DNA of 64,000 nucleotides, from contig NZ_LFZV01000001.1 in the NCBI RefSeq assembly GCF_001183965.1, positions 3,376,133-3,440,132 of the forward strand. Direction: 5' to 3'. Position 1 is the first letter of the stretch; each line of letters opens with the position of its first letter. Shown here one piece after another: positions 9,162 to 19,102 of this stretch. A program made the translations under genes and the position numbers. The stretch is from Bacillus sp. FJAT-27916 (GTDB taxonomy: Bacteria; Bacillota; Bacilli; Bacillales; Pradoshiaceae). The notes under the pieces were generated by a model that was not told where the DNA came from, did no database searches, and saw only the letters and a program-made list of their open reading frames with translations.

Positions 9162-12100
9162 ATGAACCAAAAATGGAGTCCTAGCAAATTTACCGAATTC
9201 CATAAAGCTGAACATGATGCTTGCGGAATTATCGCCTGTGTAGAAAAGAAAAAAATCCCAACACGTGAAAATATCTTTGCGTGTATTGATGCCCTTGTAA
9301 CCATGAACCACCGCGCTGGTTTTATTAATGGTGAAGGTGACGGCGTTGGCATTCATATAGATATCCCGCGTGCGTTATGGCAAGAAAAGCTAAAAAATAC
9401 AGGGGTCGATTCTTCCCTGGCTGATTCCTCTCACTTCGTCGTTGGTCACTTCTTTATAGACCGCCGCGCCGATAAAGGACAGACAATCGAAGAGATTGTC
9501 CACAAAGCAAAAAGCAGCGGATTAAATGAGGTCTTTGTGTCCGATCAAGCCTATTCTTCAGACGCACTCGGACCAATCGCCCTGCAGGAGAACCCTGTCT
9601 TCTTACAGGTTGGCTTTATTGCCAATAAAGAGTTAAACCAGCAAGCACTCTCTTCTCTTTTATTTGATTTGACTATAGAAATTGAAAAAAATGAATCGAT
9701 TCATGTTTCATCCTTAAGCCAATATCATGCGGTCTACAAGGTTATGGGTGCCGGGGATATTCTGCCAAAATATTATCCTGACTTAAGCAGCCCGCTCGTT
9801 GCATCCACTATGACTCTAGGACATAACCGGTATTGCACGAATACATTATCAAGCTTCTTCCGTGTGCAGCCATTCAGCGTTCTCGGCCATAATGGCGAGA
9901 TTAATACGATTGCACGCTTACGGGATGAAGCACAAATGATTGGTGTTCCGCTCGTGCAAGGCGGAAGTGATTCACAAGACCTTAGCCGCACGCTCGAAAC
10001 ATTTATTTACCGCGAAGGCTACAGCTTATTCGAAGCGCTTGATATCATCTTCCCTCCAATCATCAATGAGATGAAGGAATATCCTGGACATCTTCAGGAT
10101 TTGTACACATACTTACGTGAATCCTGGGGACATTTCGCCCAAGGACCAGCAGCCATCATTTCCCGCCACGCAGACGAAGTAGCGTTCTCCGTTGATTCAC
10201 TGGGCTTGCGCCCATTATGGATGATGGAAACATCAAGCTCTTATCTTTTCGGTTCAGAACCTGGTGTCATTCCAACGACTGAATATGTTGCCGATCCAAA
10301 ACCAATCGGACCAGGAGAAAAGGTCGGCTTGAAATGGAACGGAGATACCATCAAGCTTTATGAATATAAGCACTATCAAGAAGAAGTGTTCGAACGCTTC
10401 TCCAGTCGACTTTCATTTAAGGATACACACCTGCGCATGCTTCCTCCTGAAGCGAAGAAAATAATCGTGAACCAAGAGGACTCCAAAATCCAAAACGGGC
10501 AGTATAAGGCCTTTGGATGGGAGCGCGATAATATCCAATTAGTTGAGCAAATGGCAGAAAAAGGAGCAGAACCAATTCGTTCACTTGGCCATGATGCACC
10601 ACTCGCAGCCCTTAACCCAGAACGACAAAACATTGCTGACTTCATTAAAGAAAGCGTGGCAGTTGTCACAAACCCTGCCATTGACAGGGACCGTGAGATG
10701 GAGCATTTCTCGACAAGAACCATCATCGGAAAACGTCCATCCTTATTTACAAGCGATAAGCAAGCAGGCCCAATCATTGAACTTCTTACCCCTCTGCTAG
10801 TAGAAGGTAAACCTGGTCAGGATTGCGTACGAGAATTGGGCCAGCCTTCCTTCGAACAGATTTATCAATTATTTGATGGCGAAGGCAAATGGCATACCAT
10901 CTCCATGACATTTACAGAGGAAGAAACAATCGCTGAAGCCCTTGCACGCATTACAGGAGAGGCTATTCAAGCCGTCAGCAATGGTGCTTCTATCCTTTGT
11001 CTGGATGATGATTCAGCACATAAGGACGGACAGTTATGGATTGACCCGCATCTAGTCGTATCAGCCGTTGACCAAGCACTTGTCAAGAACGGTAAACGTC
11101 GTGATTGCTCTCTTGCCCTGCGTTCTGCAGCTATTCGCAATTTGCATGATATTATCGTTGCTTATGGATTGGGTGCAAATCTAATCAATCCTTATTATAT
11201 GTTCCGAACAGTCGCTGATGAGACAGCGAAGCCTGTTGCGAACCTTTATAAGGCCTTGTCAAAGGGTCTTGAGAAAGTGATCTCCACACTCGGTATTCAC
11301 GAGCTTCGCGGGTATGGACGCTTATTCTCAAGCATCGGCTTGCACGATGAGGTTGCAGAAGTCCTGAATATCGTCAACTTCTTTGGCTCTAACGAACTCA
11401 AGTACAACTTTGAAACCATGAAGGAAGATGCCAAGCAGCGCACAACTGATTATGCAAATGAGAAAGAGCGCATCGGCAAAACATTCCACCTCTTCCCGCG
11501 TATTTGGAAAGCAATCGGGGATGTGGCAAAGACCGGCGATTATACAGCCTACGGCGAGAAGATTTCTGAGCAAGAGGAACAGAATCCGACAACCATCCGT
11601 CATTTAACAGATTTCAAACAGACGGGTAATACTGTCAACCCAGAAATGGTCAATCTCGGCGTCGGTGAACATAGCCTGCCATTCGTTATTGCGTCCATGT
11701 CTTTCGGTTCTCAAAATGAGACAGCCTTCCGTGCATATGCTGAAGGAGCAGATCGCCTGAACATGATCAGCATGAACGGCGAAGGCGGCGAAATCAAAGA
11801 TATGCTTGGTAAATACCCTCGGACACGCGGACAGCAGATTGCTTCAGGACGGTTCGGTGTCAATGCAGAGCTATTAAACTCTTCTAACCTGCTCGAAATT
11901 AAAATCGGGCAAGGCGCGAAGCCTGGTGAAGGCGGGCATTTGCCTGGTTCTAAGGTGACAGCGAAGATTGCCGAAGCTCGTAATGCGACAATCGGCTCTG
12001 ACTTGATTTCACCTTCTAATAACCATGATATTTATTCGATTGAGGACTTGGCTCAAATGATTCATGAGCTGAAAACGGCCAATGACCAAGCCAAGGTTGC

Positions 12101-13640
12101 TGTCAAGGTTCCTGTCGTGCCGAATATCGGAACAATTGCTGTCGGAATCGCCAAAGCTGGAGCAGATATTATCACTTTAAGCGGATTTGACGGCGGTACT
12201 GGTGCCGCTCGGATTCATGCCCTGCAAAATGTTGGTCTTCCAGTCGAAATCGGGGTTAAATCTGCGCATAACGCCTTACTTGAGGCAGGCTTAAGACAAG
12301 ATGTCGAGCTTTGGGCTGACGGCGGTCTAAAGAGTGCAAAAGATATCCTTAAAGTGATGCTGTTAGGAGCTAACCGTGTTGGCTTTGGTACCTTATCCAT
12401 GATTGCCATCGGGTGTACCACTTGCCGCGGCTGTCATCTGGATACATGCCATGTCGGTATTGCAACTCAAATCGACTCTGAAGCTGAAGCTAAAGAACAT
12501 GGCTTGCGCCGCTTCGTACCAAGGCAATACGATTTAGCCGTTGAAGGGATCGTCAATATGTTCACCGCTTTCGGTAATGAGCTGAAGACATTGGCTGCCC
12601 AGCTCGGCATTACGGATCTTCAAGAAGCAGTCGGTCATTCTGAGCTGCTCGAGCAAACAAAAGGCAAAGACATGCTTGACCTAACCTATCTGCTTAAGAC
12701 CCTTGAGCTTGGACAAATCTCCAAGATGGAATCAAAATCATCGGATGAGGAGCTCATGGTCCAAATGGCAGCGGTTGGTGCCGAATATCTTGATTCAAGT
12801 GTGAACGATTTGTTCCAATCCCGTAATTTCCAAAATGTCAACGCCATTCAACGTGTTCTTGGCAGCCGCGTTTCCTGCCATCGAGTACGCGGGCGCTTAG
12901 ATGGTTCATACAGAAAGCTTGATCCGGTGAATCTAACCTATAAAGGCTCCATTCCAGGAAACGGTCTTGGTGCATACAACACAGAAGGCATCAATATCGT
13001 TGTCGATGGCGGAGCCCAGGACGGAACAGGTAAAACATCCTTTGGAGGAACAATCGCCATCTTGAAGGATAAAGGAAAAGATGGACAATACTATAACGGC
13101 TCCGTTGGTAAAGGCTTTGGCTATGGTGCTCAAAAAGGCTTGCTCATCGCCCAAGGTGATGCCGATGCCCGTGCCGGAATCCGTCTCTCTGGTGCAGATA
13201 TGATTATCGGCGGACTGCTTAAACAGGATATACCAGCCGACGAAAAAGGCAATATTGGTGTTAACTCCAATATTAAAGGCTTTGCCTTTGAGTATATGAC
13301 CAATGGCCGCGGACTTGTACTCGGTGATCCAGGCCCATGGATTTGCGCCGGCATGACAGGCGGAGTCATTTATCTCCGCTATCAGCCAGAGCGCGGCTTG
13401 AATAAAGATGCCCTCCAGCGCAGGATCGCTAAAGGCGCACTTGTATCCATCGAGAAATTAACTGATACAGGCGTTAAGGATGTTACCGAGCTTCTTAGTC
13501 AATACATGAGCATACTAGGCTCAAATGGACAAAAAGCAGAAGCAGAAGAACTGGCCCTCCTTTTAGAGAACCCAGCTCAAAACTTCATCCAAATCGTCCC
13601 TGTGAAGGAACATGCCGATCCTTCCGTTTCAACAGAATGA
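9162..13640 (+). CDS. gltB: Glutamate synthase (GOGAT) large subunit
   Basis: A 1492-residue glutamate synthase large subunit, which makes glutamate from glutamine and 2-oxoglutarate. A short propeptide ends before C21 of EHDACGII, the N-terminal nucleophile of the glutaminase domain (about 21-400). A central domain and an FMN-binding synthase domain (about 830-1200) follow, with GEGGE, GAKPGEGGHLPG and GFDGGTGAAR. The 3Fe-4S cluster cysteines lie in GCTTCRGCHLDTC (C1085, C1088, C1091, C1096). A C-terminal beta-helix domain starts near 1210. Length is normal. No small subunit (gltD) gene is adjacent, so it is a stand-alone gene needing a partner elsewhere or another electron donor. A strong terminator follows. 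Confidence 0.95.
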   Translation: MNQKWSPSKFTEFHKAEHDACGIIACVEKKKIPTRENIFACIDALVTMNHRAGFINGEGDGVGIHIDIPRALWQEKLKNTGVDSSLADSSHFVVGHFFIDRRADKGQTIEEIVHKAKSSGLNEVFVSDQAYSSDALGPIALQENPVFLQVGFIANKELNQQALSSLLFDLTIEIEKNESIHVSSLSQYHAVYKVMGAGDILPKYYPDLSSPLVASTMTLGHNRYCTNTLSSFFRVQPFSVLGHNGEINTIARLRDEAQMIGVPLVQGGSDSQDLSRTLETFIYREGYSLFEALDIIFPPIINEMKEYPGHLQDLYTYLRESWGHFAQGPAAIISRHADEVAFSVDSLGLRPLWMMETSSSYLFGSEPGVIPTTEYVADPKPIGPGEKVGLKWNGDTIKLYEYKHYQEEVFERFSSRLSFKDTHLRMLPPEAKKIIVNQEDSKIQNGQYKAFGWERDNIQLVEQMAEKGAEPIRSLGHDAPLAALNPERQNIADFIKESVAVVTNPAIDRDREMEHFSTRTIIGKRPSLFTSDKQAGPIIELLTPLLVEGKPGQDCVRELGQPSFEQIYQLFDGEGKWHTISMTFTEEETIAEALARITGEAIQAVSNGASILCLDDDSAHKDGQLWIDPHLVVSAVDQALVKNGKRRDCSLALRSAAIRNLHDIIVAYGLGANLINPYYMFRTVADETAKPVANLYKALSKGLEKVISTLGIHELRGYGRLFSSIGLHDEVAEVLNIVNFFGSNELKYNFETMKEDAKQRTTDYANEKERIGKTFHLFPRIWKAIGDVAKTGDYTAYGEKISEQEEQNPTTIRHLTDFKQTGNTVNPEMVNLGVGEHSLPFVIASMSFGSQNETAFRAYAEGADRLNMISMNGEGGEIKDMLGKYPRTRGQQIASGRFGVNAELLNSSNLLEIKIGQGAKPGEGGHLPGSKVTAKIAEARNATIGSDLISPSNNHDIYSIEDLAQMIHELKTANDQAKVAVKVPVVPNIGTIAVGIAKAGADIITLSGFDGGTGAARIHALQNVGLPVEIGVKSAHNALLEAGLRQDVELWADGGLKSAKDILKVMLLGANRVGFGTLSMIAIGCTTCRGCHLDTCHVGIATQIDSEAEAKEHGLRRFVPRQYDLAVEGIVNMFTAFGNELKTLAAQLGITDLQEAVGHSELLEQTKGKDMLDLTYLLKTLELGQISKMESKSSDEELMVQMAAVGAEYLDSSVNDLFQSRNFQNVNAIQRVLGSRVSCHRVRGRLDGSYRKLDPVNLTYKGSIPGNGLGAYNTEGINIVVDGGAQDGTGKTSFGGTIAILKDKGKDGQYYNGSVGKGFGYGAQKGLLIAQGDADARAGIRLSGADMIIGGLLKQDIPADEKGNIGVNSNIKGFAFEYMTNGRGLVLGDPGPWICAGMTGGVIYLRYQPERGLNKDALQRRIAKGALVSIEKLTDTGVKDVTELLSQYMSILGSNGQKAEAEELALLLENPAQNFIQIVPVKEHADPSVSTE

Positions 13641-13649
13641 TTCGCGTAT

Positions 13650-13684
13650 TGAAAAAAAGCCCTCCTTTGATCAGGAGGGCTTTT
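13650..13684 (+). terminator. gltB terminator
   Basis: AAAGCCCTCCT pairs with AGGAGGGCTTTT around a 6-nt loop, with flanking A and T runs, directly after gltB. Confidence 0.9.
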
Positions 13685-13814
13685 ACTTTTAACTACCAAG
13701 ACAGTTGTAAGCTCATCTATTTTGTTTTAAAGAAGGAAACTAGGGCATCCATGCATTCTTGAGTGAGTAAAGGGGAAAATAATTATCATATATAAGTCAA
13801 TTTACAAGTATATC

Positions 13815-13843
13815 TTGAACATCCGGTCAAAACCCTGTATAGT
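13815..13843 (+). promoter_or_regulatory. Sigma-A promoter of ygaE
   Basis: TTGAAC (13815-13820) and TATAGT (13838-13843) are separated by 17 bp, about 60 bp upstream of the ygaE start. Confidence 0.65.
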
Positions 13844-13904
13844 ACATTGAGTGAAAATAGACAAACGATTTGCATAACTTTAGATAAAGGAAGAGGTAGA
13901 ATTT

Positions 13905-14987
13905 ATGAAGGTTGGTGCCCGAGTTTTTAAAACGGGAGTAGCCATAGTCATAGCCATTTATGTAGCGGTGCTGCTTGGGATTCCATCCCCTACATTGGCA
14001 GCCATTTCGGCGGTATTTGCCGTACAGCCGACTATTTATCGCTCCTATTTAACATTGATTGATCAAATACAAGCCAATATCATCGGTTTCTTGGTAGCTA
14101 TCACATTTGTCCTGTTATTCGGAAACGAGCCGTTATTAATTGGTCTCGCTGCCATTATCACAATCGTCATTAATCTGAAGCTAAAAAATGATAATCAATT
14201 AACCATCTCTTTAGTGACATTAATCTTGATTATGGAGCAACCTGAAGGCGATTTTACAACGTTCGCTTTCTGGAGAGTATTCGCCATTCTCATTGGGATT
14301 CTCTCAGCCTTCCTAGTGAACTTGATTTTTCTTCCGCCTAAATATGAAACAAAGCTGTTCACACGAATTAATTACACCACTGATGAGATTCTGCGCTGGA
14401 TTCGCATTGGCTCACGCAGCACGACCGAGCATGTGCATTTAAAGAAGGATATTAAACGGCTTAAGGAGAACATGAGCAAATCCGAGCGGCTTTATGATAT
14501 GTATCAAGAGGAACGGCAATATTTCAAGAAAAATAATATTGCAAAGGCTCGAAAGCTCGTCCTTTATCGCTATATGATTGCGACCAACCGACGAGCGCTC
14601 GATATCCTAAAAAGACTTCACCGTTTTGAAGTAGAGTTTCACCAAATGCCGGATGACTTCCAGCTTGAAGTCCAAGAACAGCTCGATATCCTGATGAGAA
14701 AACATGAACATATCCATTTGAAATTCACGGAAAAAGTTAAACCAGGATACTTATATGCCGAGACAGAGGAGCAATATAATAAGCAGCAGTTGATTGAGGT
14801 TGTCAGAGGCTTCCGCATTAATGCCACGGATGAAACACCTGTTTACTACCATATGGTCACCTTGATCTCCGCGATTTTGGAATACGGAGACTATCTGGAG
14901 CATCTCGAAATGCTCGTCAATAGCTTCCATTCCTACCATAAAGCAGAAAACAAATCCGTACAATTACCGGATGATGATCAAGCATAA
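13905..14987 (+). CDS. ygaE: YgaE/FUSC-type membrane protein (aromatic acid exporter family)
   Basis: A 360-residue protein with an N-terminal block of about five to six membrane segments (residues 8-150), beginning VFKTGVAIVIAIYVAV. A long charged, helical cytosolic domain follows (about 155-350). This is the UPF0421/aromatic acid exporter (FUSC-related) architecture, with B. subtilis YgaE as the positional equivalent. Substrate is unknown. A good sigma-A promoter lies 60 bp upstream and GGAAGAGG precedes the ATG. It lies between gltB and ygaD, with only the SnoaL-like gene separating it from ygaD. Confidence 0.8.
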   Translation: MKVGARVFKTGVAIVIAIYVAVLLGIPSPTLAAISAVFAVQPTIYRSYLTLIDQIQANIIGFLVAITFVLLFGNEPLLIGLAAIITIVINLKLKNDNQLTISLVTLILIMEQPEGDFTTFAFWRVFAILIGILSAFLVNLIFLPPKYETKLFTRINYTTDEILRWIRIGSRSTTEHVHLKKDIKRLKENMSKSERLYDMYQEERQYFKKNNIAKARKLVLYRYMIATNRRALDILKRLHRFEVEFHQMPDDFQLEVQEQLDILMRKHEHIHLKFTEKVKPGYLYAETEEQYNKQQLIEVVRGFRINATDETPVYYHMVTLISAILEYGDYLEHLEMLVNSFHSYHKAENKSVQLPDDDQA

Positions 14988-15010
14988 GAGCCATTGAGCG
15001 CTCAAAATAG

Positions 15011-15046
15011 CAGGCGAAAAACCGTTTTGGTTTTCCGCCTGTTTTT
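15011..15046 (+). terminator. ygaE terminator
   Basis: CAGGCGAAAAACC pairs with GGTTTTCCGCCTG with one mismatch, followed by TTTTT. The next 120 bp up to the convergent SnoaL-like gene hold nothing recognisable. Confidence 0.85.
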
Positions 15047-15168
15047 ATAGCGTATTGCTGCTGTTTCTGTTTCCCTGACGACCGAGGTTTAAAAACAGCC
15101 TTTCTGTGACATCTAACGTACCATTCAGTTATAGTCCAGAATATAAGATATGCAGCAGTCATCCTTAT

Positions 15169-15615
15169 TTAACCTTTACCCATGTTGTAAATTCCTTTAC
15201 CAGTTTCTACACTTATAGGTAATGAGGAATGTTCATGGATTATAAACCATGATTCATTCACCTTTTTCAAACCATATGTGAATCGATTAGACATTTGGCG
15301 AAGTTGCTCACCACCATCTGCTAAATGTGCAGTAAATGTTACAGTACAATAAACAAATGCAAGGTTTATATCTTCCTCAACTACTAGGTCATGAAAATCA
15401 ACCTTAAGTAAAACACCCTCTTCGTTCAATCCATTAAACCACTCTGCTACATTATTCTTCCACAAAGAAAGGTCCTTAACCTCCCAGTTCCCCCAGCAAT
15501 CATAAATATGCATTTCAGGAGCGTACATGGATAAGAACTTTTCAACATCCTTCTCGTAAACGGATGTTTTATAGTTTTCAAGTACGTCTTGAACTTTGGA
15601 AAATACAGCTGTCAT
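15169..15615 (-). CDS. SnoaL/NTF2-like fold protein
   Basis: A 148-residue protein with the profile of the NTF2-like (SnoaL/DUF4440) fold. The segment EKDVEKFLSMYAPEMHIYD is the typical N-terminal helix plus strand, followed by a beta-rich cone ending in WFIIHEHSSLP. Enzymes, scaffolds and immunity proteins share this fold, so a function cannot be assigned. The start MTAVF is chosen because AAGGAGG lies 9 nt upstream; an ATG 9 bp earlier is too close to it. It interrupts a gene order otherwise like B. subtilis between ygaE and ygaD, suggesting a later insertion. Confidence 0.72.
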   Translation of the reverse strand: MTAVFSKVQDVLENYKTSVYEKDVEKFLSMYAPEMHIYDCWGNWEVKDLSLWKNNVAEWFNGLNEEGVLLKVDFHDLVVEEDINLAFVYCTVTFTAHLADGGEQLRQMSNRFTYGLKKVNESWFIIHEHSSLPISVETGKGIYNMGKG

Positions 15616-15782
15616 TAAGTACATCCTCCTTTATTAGTTTCAAAAGTGCAAGAATGCTTACTATAAGAAATTCTATGCTCCATCATCTATTTCCTTTCAA
15701 TTAACCCGAACTCACACTCCAAAGATGGCTGTTTCATAACCATTTTTTACACCTTTCATAAAGCATGGTAACTCCCGGCAAC

Positions 15783-15806
15783 AAAAAAACGAGCCAAAAG
15801 CCCGTT
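15783..15806 (-). terminator. ygaD terminator
   Basis: On the minus strand ACGGGC pairs with GCTCGT around a short loop and is followed by TTTTTTT, 30 bp after the ygaD stop codon. A smaller hairpin (GAGC/GCTC) precedes it. Confidence 0.7.
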
Positions 15807-15836
15807 TTGAACGGAGCTTTCAGCTCAGCTTCTTCA

Positions 15837-17585
15837 TTAACTGTCCAATTGCTGGATTTTAAACAAATCATAGTAAGAGCCCTGCCTGTCCATCAATTCT
15901 TGATGGGTGCCGCTCTCAGTGATTTCACCATGCTCGATTAAGACGATTTTATCGGCATGGGTAATCGTGGATAACCGGTGGGCAATGATAAAGGTCGTCC
16001 GGTCCTCTGACAGCTTCTCAAGCGCCTCTTGAATGAGATGCTCACTCTCAAGGTCAAGAGCTGAGGTCGCCTCATCCAGAACCAGGATTGGCGGATTCTT
16101 AAGGAATACACGAGCAATGGACACACGCTGCTTCTGCCCGCCTGAGAGCTTGACGCCTCTCTCGCCCACTTTCGTCTCATATCCGCTCGGTAAACCCAAG
16201 ATAAAATCATGGGCATTGGCAGCTTTAGCTGCCTCATATACTTCTTTATCAGTTGCCTCTGGCTTCCCAAGCAGAATGTTAGCACGAACCGAGTCACTGA
16301 ATAAGATACTATCTTGCATGACCATGCCAATATTATCTCTCAAGGAACGGACCTTAACATCACGGATATCGATTCCATCAAGCAGAATCCTGCCTTCTGT
16401 CACATCATAAAATCTCGGAATCAAGCTGACCAAGGAAGATTTTCCTCCTCCGCTCATCCCAACCAATGCGACAGTCTCTCCACGCTTTACTTCGAGATTA
16501 ATATTCTTCAAAGCTAGGTTTTCATCTTCTCCATAGGAAAAGGAAACATTCTCAAACTTGATTGTTCCTTGCACGTCCTTACATTCATTTGCATTCGGGC
16601 GGTCCTCGATATCATAAGGGACATCCAGGAACTCAAATACACGGTCCATTGATGCCAGCGACTGAGTCAATGTGGTGGAGGAATTCATCAACCGTCTCAA
16701 TGGCGCATAAAGCAAGTCTATGTATCCATAAAAGGCAACCATCGTTCCAAGTGTCAAATTTCCGGATATGACTTGATAGCCGGCAAAAAGAATCACAATC
16801 AGCGGCGCAACATCTGTAATTGTATTGACAGCCGCAAATGATTTGGCATTCCAGCTCGTATGCGTCAGGGCTTTTTTAAGGAAGTTGCCATTCTCCCGAT
16901 TAAATTGCTTTTGTTCATGGTCTTCTATTGCAAAGCTTTTGATTACAGCCATTCCCTGCACCCGTTCATGCAGGTATCCCTGAACCTCCGCAAGGGCCTG
17001 AGAACGTTCTCTGGTCAATCCCCGAAGCTTGCCGAAGAAGTATTTAATTGAAAAACCATAAAGAGGTAAGAGCAACAATGAAATCAGTGTCAGCTCTACA
17101 TCCATAGCCAGCATAATGCCAACCGCAATGAGGATGGTGACAAGATCAAGCCATACATTCATCAGCCCGGTGATGACAAAATTCTTCGTCTCCTCTACAT
17201 CATTGATTACCCGGGATATGATTTCCCCGCCCTTGGCATTGGAATAATACTTAAAGCTCAGCTTCTGTATATGACCAAACATCTTGTCACGTATATCAAA
17301 CAGAATCTTGCTCGCTGTCCACTGCGCATAATATTGACGGTAATATTCAACAGGCGGTCGGACAACGACAAAGATAAAGAACATTAAAGCCATCAGCATG
17401 AACAGCTTCCTAAGCTGTTCATCCTTTGTCAGGGCATTCGCCCCGATGACATCATCAATGACGTAACCAAGCAATGCCGGAGTAATCAACGGTATGGAGA
17501 ATTTCACAATTCCGATGAGAATCGTGATGATGATTTGCCATTTATAAGGTTTTACAAATTTCATATACCGTTTTATACTGCTCAC
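15837..17585 (-). CDS. ygaD: ABC exporter YgaD (fused transmembrane and ATPase domains)
   Basis: A 582-residue half-transporter of the lipid A/multidrug exporter class. Six membrane segments occupy about residues 1-310. The ATPase domain has Walker [10 protein letters not shown], a Q-loop in [10 protein letters not shown], the ABC signature LSGGQKQR, Walker [13 protein letters not shown] and the switch histidine in IIAHRLSTI. The start is GTG ([10 protein letters not shown]), preceded at 8 nt by GAGGAG; an earlier ATG lacks a site. It should work as a homodimer. It lies 50 bp downstream of ygaC on the same strand, the B. subtilis order, but a promoter between the two is not excluded. Confidence 0.92.
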   Translation of the reverse strand: MSSIKRYMKFVKPYKWQIIITILIGIVKFSIPLITPALLGYVIDDVIGANALTKDEQLRKLFMLMALMFFIFVVVRPPVEYYRQYYAQWTASKILFDIRDKMFGHIQKLSFKYYSNAKGGEIISRVINDVEETKNFVITGLMNVWLDLVTILIAVGIMLAMDVELTLISLLLLPLYGFSIKYFFGKLRGLTRERSQALAEVQGYLHERVQGMAVIKSFAIEDHEQKQFNRENGNFLKKALTHTSWNAKSFAAVNTITDVAPLIVILFAGYQVISGNLTLGTMVAFYGYIDLLYAPLRRLMNSSTTLTQSLASMDRVFEFLDVPYDIEDRPNANECKDVQGTIKFENVSFSYGEDENLALKNINLEVKRGETVALVGMSGGGKSSLVSLIPRFYDVTEGRILLDGIDIRDVKVRSLRDNIGMVMQDSILFSDSVRANILLGKPEATDKEVYEAAKAANAHDFILGLPSGYETKVGERGVKLSGGQKQRVSIARVFLKNPPILVLDEATSALDLESEHLIQEALEKLSEDRTTFIIAHRLSTITHADKIVLIEHGEITESGTHQELMDRQGSYYDLFKIQQLDS

Positions 17586-17635
17586 TATTAATTCTCCTCT
17601 TATCACGGAAAAAGCCCGTCCGTAATGGAAACAGG

Positions 17636-18175
17636 CTATCTTTCGTTATTCTTGATCGTTACATAACGCTTATACCAGCTATGAACAAATTCAGGCGCGA
17701 ACGGTCCCTTCTTCGCCCGAATCATGCCGATTAATTTTTCCACATTCCGTCTTAGAATATGATCGATTACATTTGGGTAACTCATTTCACGCTTATGCTG
17801 CTCATATTCATCCTCATCAAGTAAATTGTACGTCATATCTGGATATACTTTAATATCCAAATCATAATCGATATATTTTACGGCTTCTCCATCAAAGACG
17901 AAAGGGGAGCTTAAATTACAGTAATAATAAATCCCATCTTCTCGCAGCATGCCAATTATATTGAACCAGTATTGCGAATGGAAATAGGTGATTGCAGGTT
18001 CTCTCGTCAGCCATGTCCGGCCATCACTTTCGGTGACGAGAGTCCGGTCATTGCACCCAATCACAATATATTGCGTTCCCTTCAAAACGGTCGTTTCTTG
18101 CCAAACTCGGTGGATGTGTCCATTATGCTTATAGCTGTGTATTTGGATTTCTTCTCCTTCTCTCGGTACTCGCAC
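17636..18175 (-). CDS. ygaC: YgaC family nucleoside tri-/diphosphatase (DUF402)
   Basis: A 179-residue DUF402 protein. Family members such as staphylococcal Ntdp hydrolyse nucleoside tri- and diphosphates using an acidic metal site. The Asp/Glu-rich [13 protein letters not shown] with downstream LLDEDEY forms that site here. The start is GTG in [19 protein letters not shown], the conserved N-terminus of the family. A weak GTAGG lies upstream. The 294-bp stretch upstream (18176-18469) contains AT-rich sequence with no further gene that I can see. Confidence 0.88.
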   Translation of the reverse strand: MRVPREGEEIQIHSYKHNGHIHRVWQETTVLKGTQYIVIGCNDRTLVTESDGRTWLTREPAITYFHSQYWFNIIGMLREDGIYYYCNLSSPFVFDGEAVKYIDYDLDIKVYPDMTYNLLDEDEYEQHKREMSYPNVIDHILRRNVEKLIGMIRAKKGPFAPEFVHSWYKRYVTIKNNER

Positions 18176-18469
18176 GTTGTATTACCTACTTTCTCACCCT
18201 ATGGGCAGGGCACTTATCTATCACCAATCAATTCACCCTTGTCCTTATTCAGTATAAATAAGACACCATTTCCGTATTCTTCTTATTTATTATAACGATT
18301 TGAGCGTGATTTTAAAACAAAGTGAACCAGGATTATGCATACAACCTCATGAACAAGTATTATATACTTCCCACTTCCCGCCATATGTGAAACACTTGGC
18401 TCTATATGTATAAACATTCGATTAAACAAATAAAAAAGAACATCGATTAGATGCCCTTTAAAAACAATC

Positions 18470-18736
18470 TCAATCATGCATGATTTTCTCAGTAGAGGAT
18501 TTCGTCTGGTAGCTTTCAATAACCCTCTCTGTCAGCTGCATGAAAATATTCTGAATCGAATTCAGCTCTTTCTTCATTTCCATAATATCATCCTGTACGG
18601 ATAATAAATCCTGCTCCTTCTTACGGTTCCTCAATTCTTCCTCAAGCTCTCTGTAACGGTCAAGTTCTGTTTGCATATTTAATAATTTATCCATGATCAA
18701 CATCTGCTCATTCACTAATTCCTCAAAGCTTTTCAT
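18470..18736 (-). CDS. ygaB: YgaB family coiled-coil protein
   Basis: An 88-residue, highly charged protein predicted to be almost entirely helical and coiled coil, with heptads through LLNMQTELDRYRELEEELRN and MKKELNSIQNIFMQL. Its position between ygaC and sspE matches B. subtilis ygaB. The function of the family is unknown. The start is ambiguous among three ATG/GTG codons within 10 bp. I chose the one 9 nt from GAGGTGG. No membrane segment or catalytic motif is present. Confidence 0.72.
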   Translation of the reverse strand: MKSFEELVNEQMLIMDKLLNMQTELDRYRELEEELRNRKKEQDLLSVQDDIMEMKKELNSIQNIFMQLTERVIESYQTKSSTEKIMHD

Positions 18737-18837
18737 CGTCATCACCCACCTCTTGTCCGTATAAAGAATAATTTCTCTATGTAGTGCTTTAATCCCTTTG
18801 ACTTTTTCTGTTGGCTAATAAGAGGTTTTGTCGACAT

Positions 18838-18873
18838 AAAAAGAAGCACCTGCCAGGCAAGGGCAAGTGCTTC
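18838..18873 (-). terminator. sspE terminator
   Basis: On the minus strand GAAGCACTTGCC pairs with GGCAGGTGCTTC (one G-T pair) followed by TTTTTA, just after the sspE stop codon. Confidence 0.9.
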
Positions 18874-18887
18874 GGATTAAGCATGCA

Positions 18888-19079
18888 TTAAGATTGTTTT
18901 CCGAAGTTACCGGAGTTTTTCGCTTTGTTTTGTTCAGCTTTTTGGTTAGCTTCTCTTACGCTTTGCACATCAGTTTCAGATGCAAATTCAGAGCCGTATT
19001 GTCCTTGGCTTTGACCTGCAGATTGTGCGTTTTGTTGTCTCACTAGGTTAGCATTTGTTTTTGAACTGTTGTTAGCCAT
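18888..19079 (-). CDS. sspE: Gamma-type small acid-soluble spore protein
   Basis: A 63-residue protein rich in Gln, Asn, Ser and Ala, typical of gamma-type SASP. These accumulate in the forespore and are degraded at germination to supply amino acids. The cleavage-region consensus is visible as EFASETDVQSVREANQKAE, a GPR-protease-like site. B. subtilis SspE is about 84 residues with a longer repeat pair; here only one such repeat is present. The start MANNSSKTNA is preceded by GGAGGTGATACG. The position beside ygaB is conserved. Expression in the forespore under sigma-G is expected from the family, and a possible site is noted upstream. Confidence 0.92.
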   Translation of the reverse strand: MANNSSKTNANLVRQQNAQSAGQSQGQYGSEFASETDVQSVREANQKAEQNKAKNSGNFGKQS

Positions 19080-19102
19080 TCGTATCACCTCCACAACTAT
19101 TA

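Noticed and set aside
10376-13369. Antisense frames of 60-130 codons in gltB
   Set aside because: They are shadows of a highly conserved coding sequence and lack initiation sites.
14917-15162. 81-codon minus-strand frame between ygaE and the NTF2-like gene
   Set aside because: It runs through the ygaE terminator and into the ygaE coding region and has no ribosome binding site.
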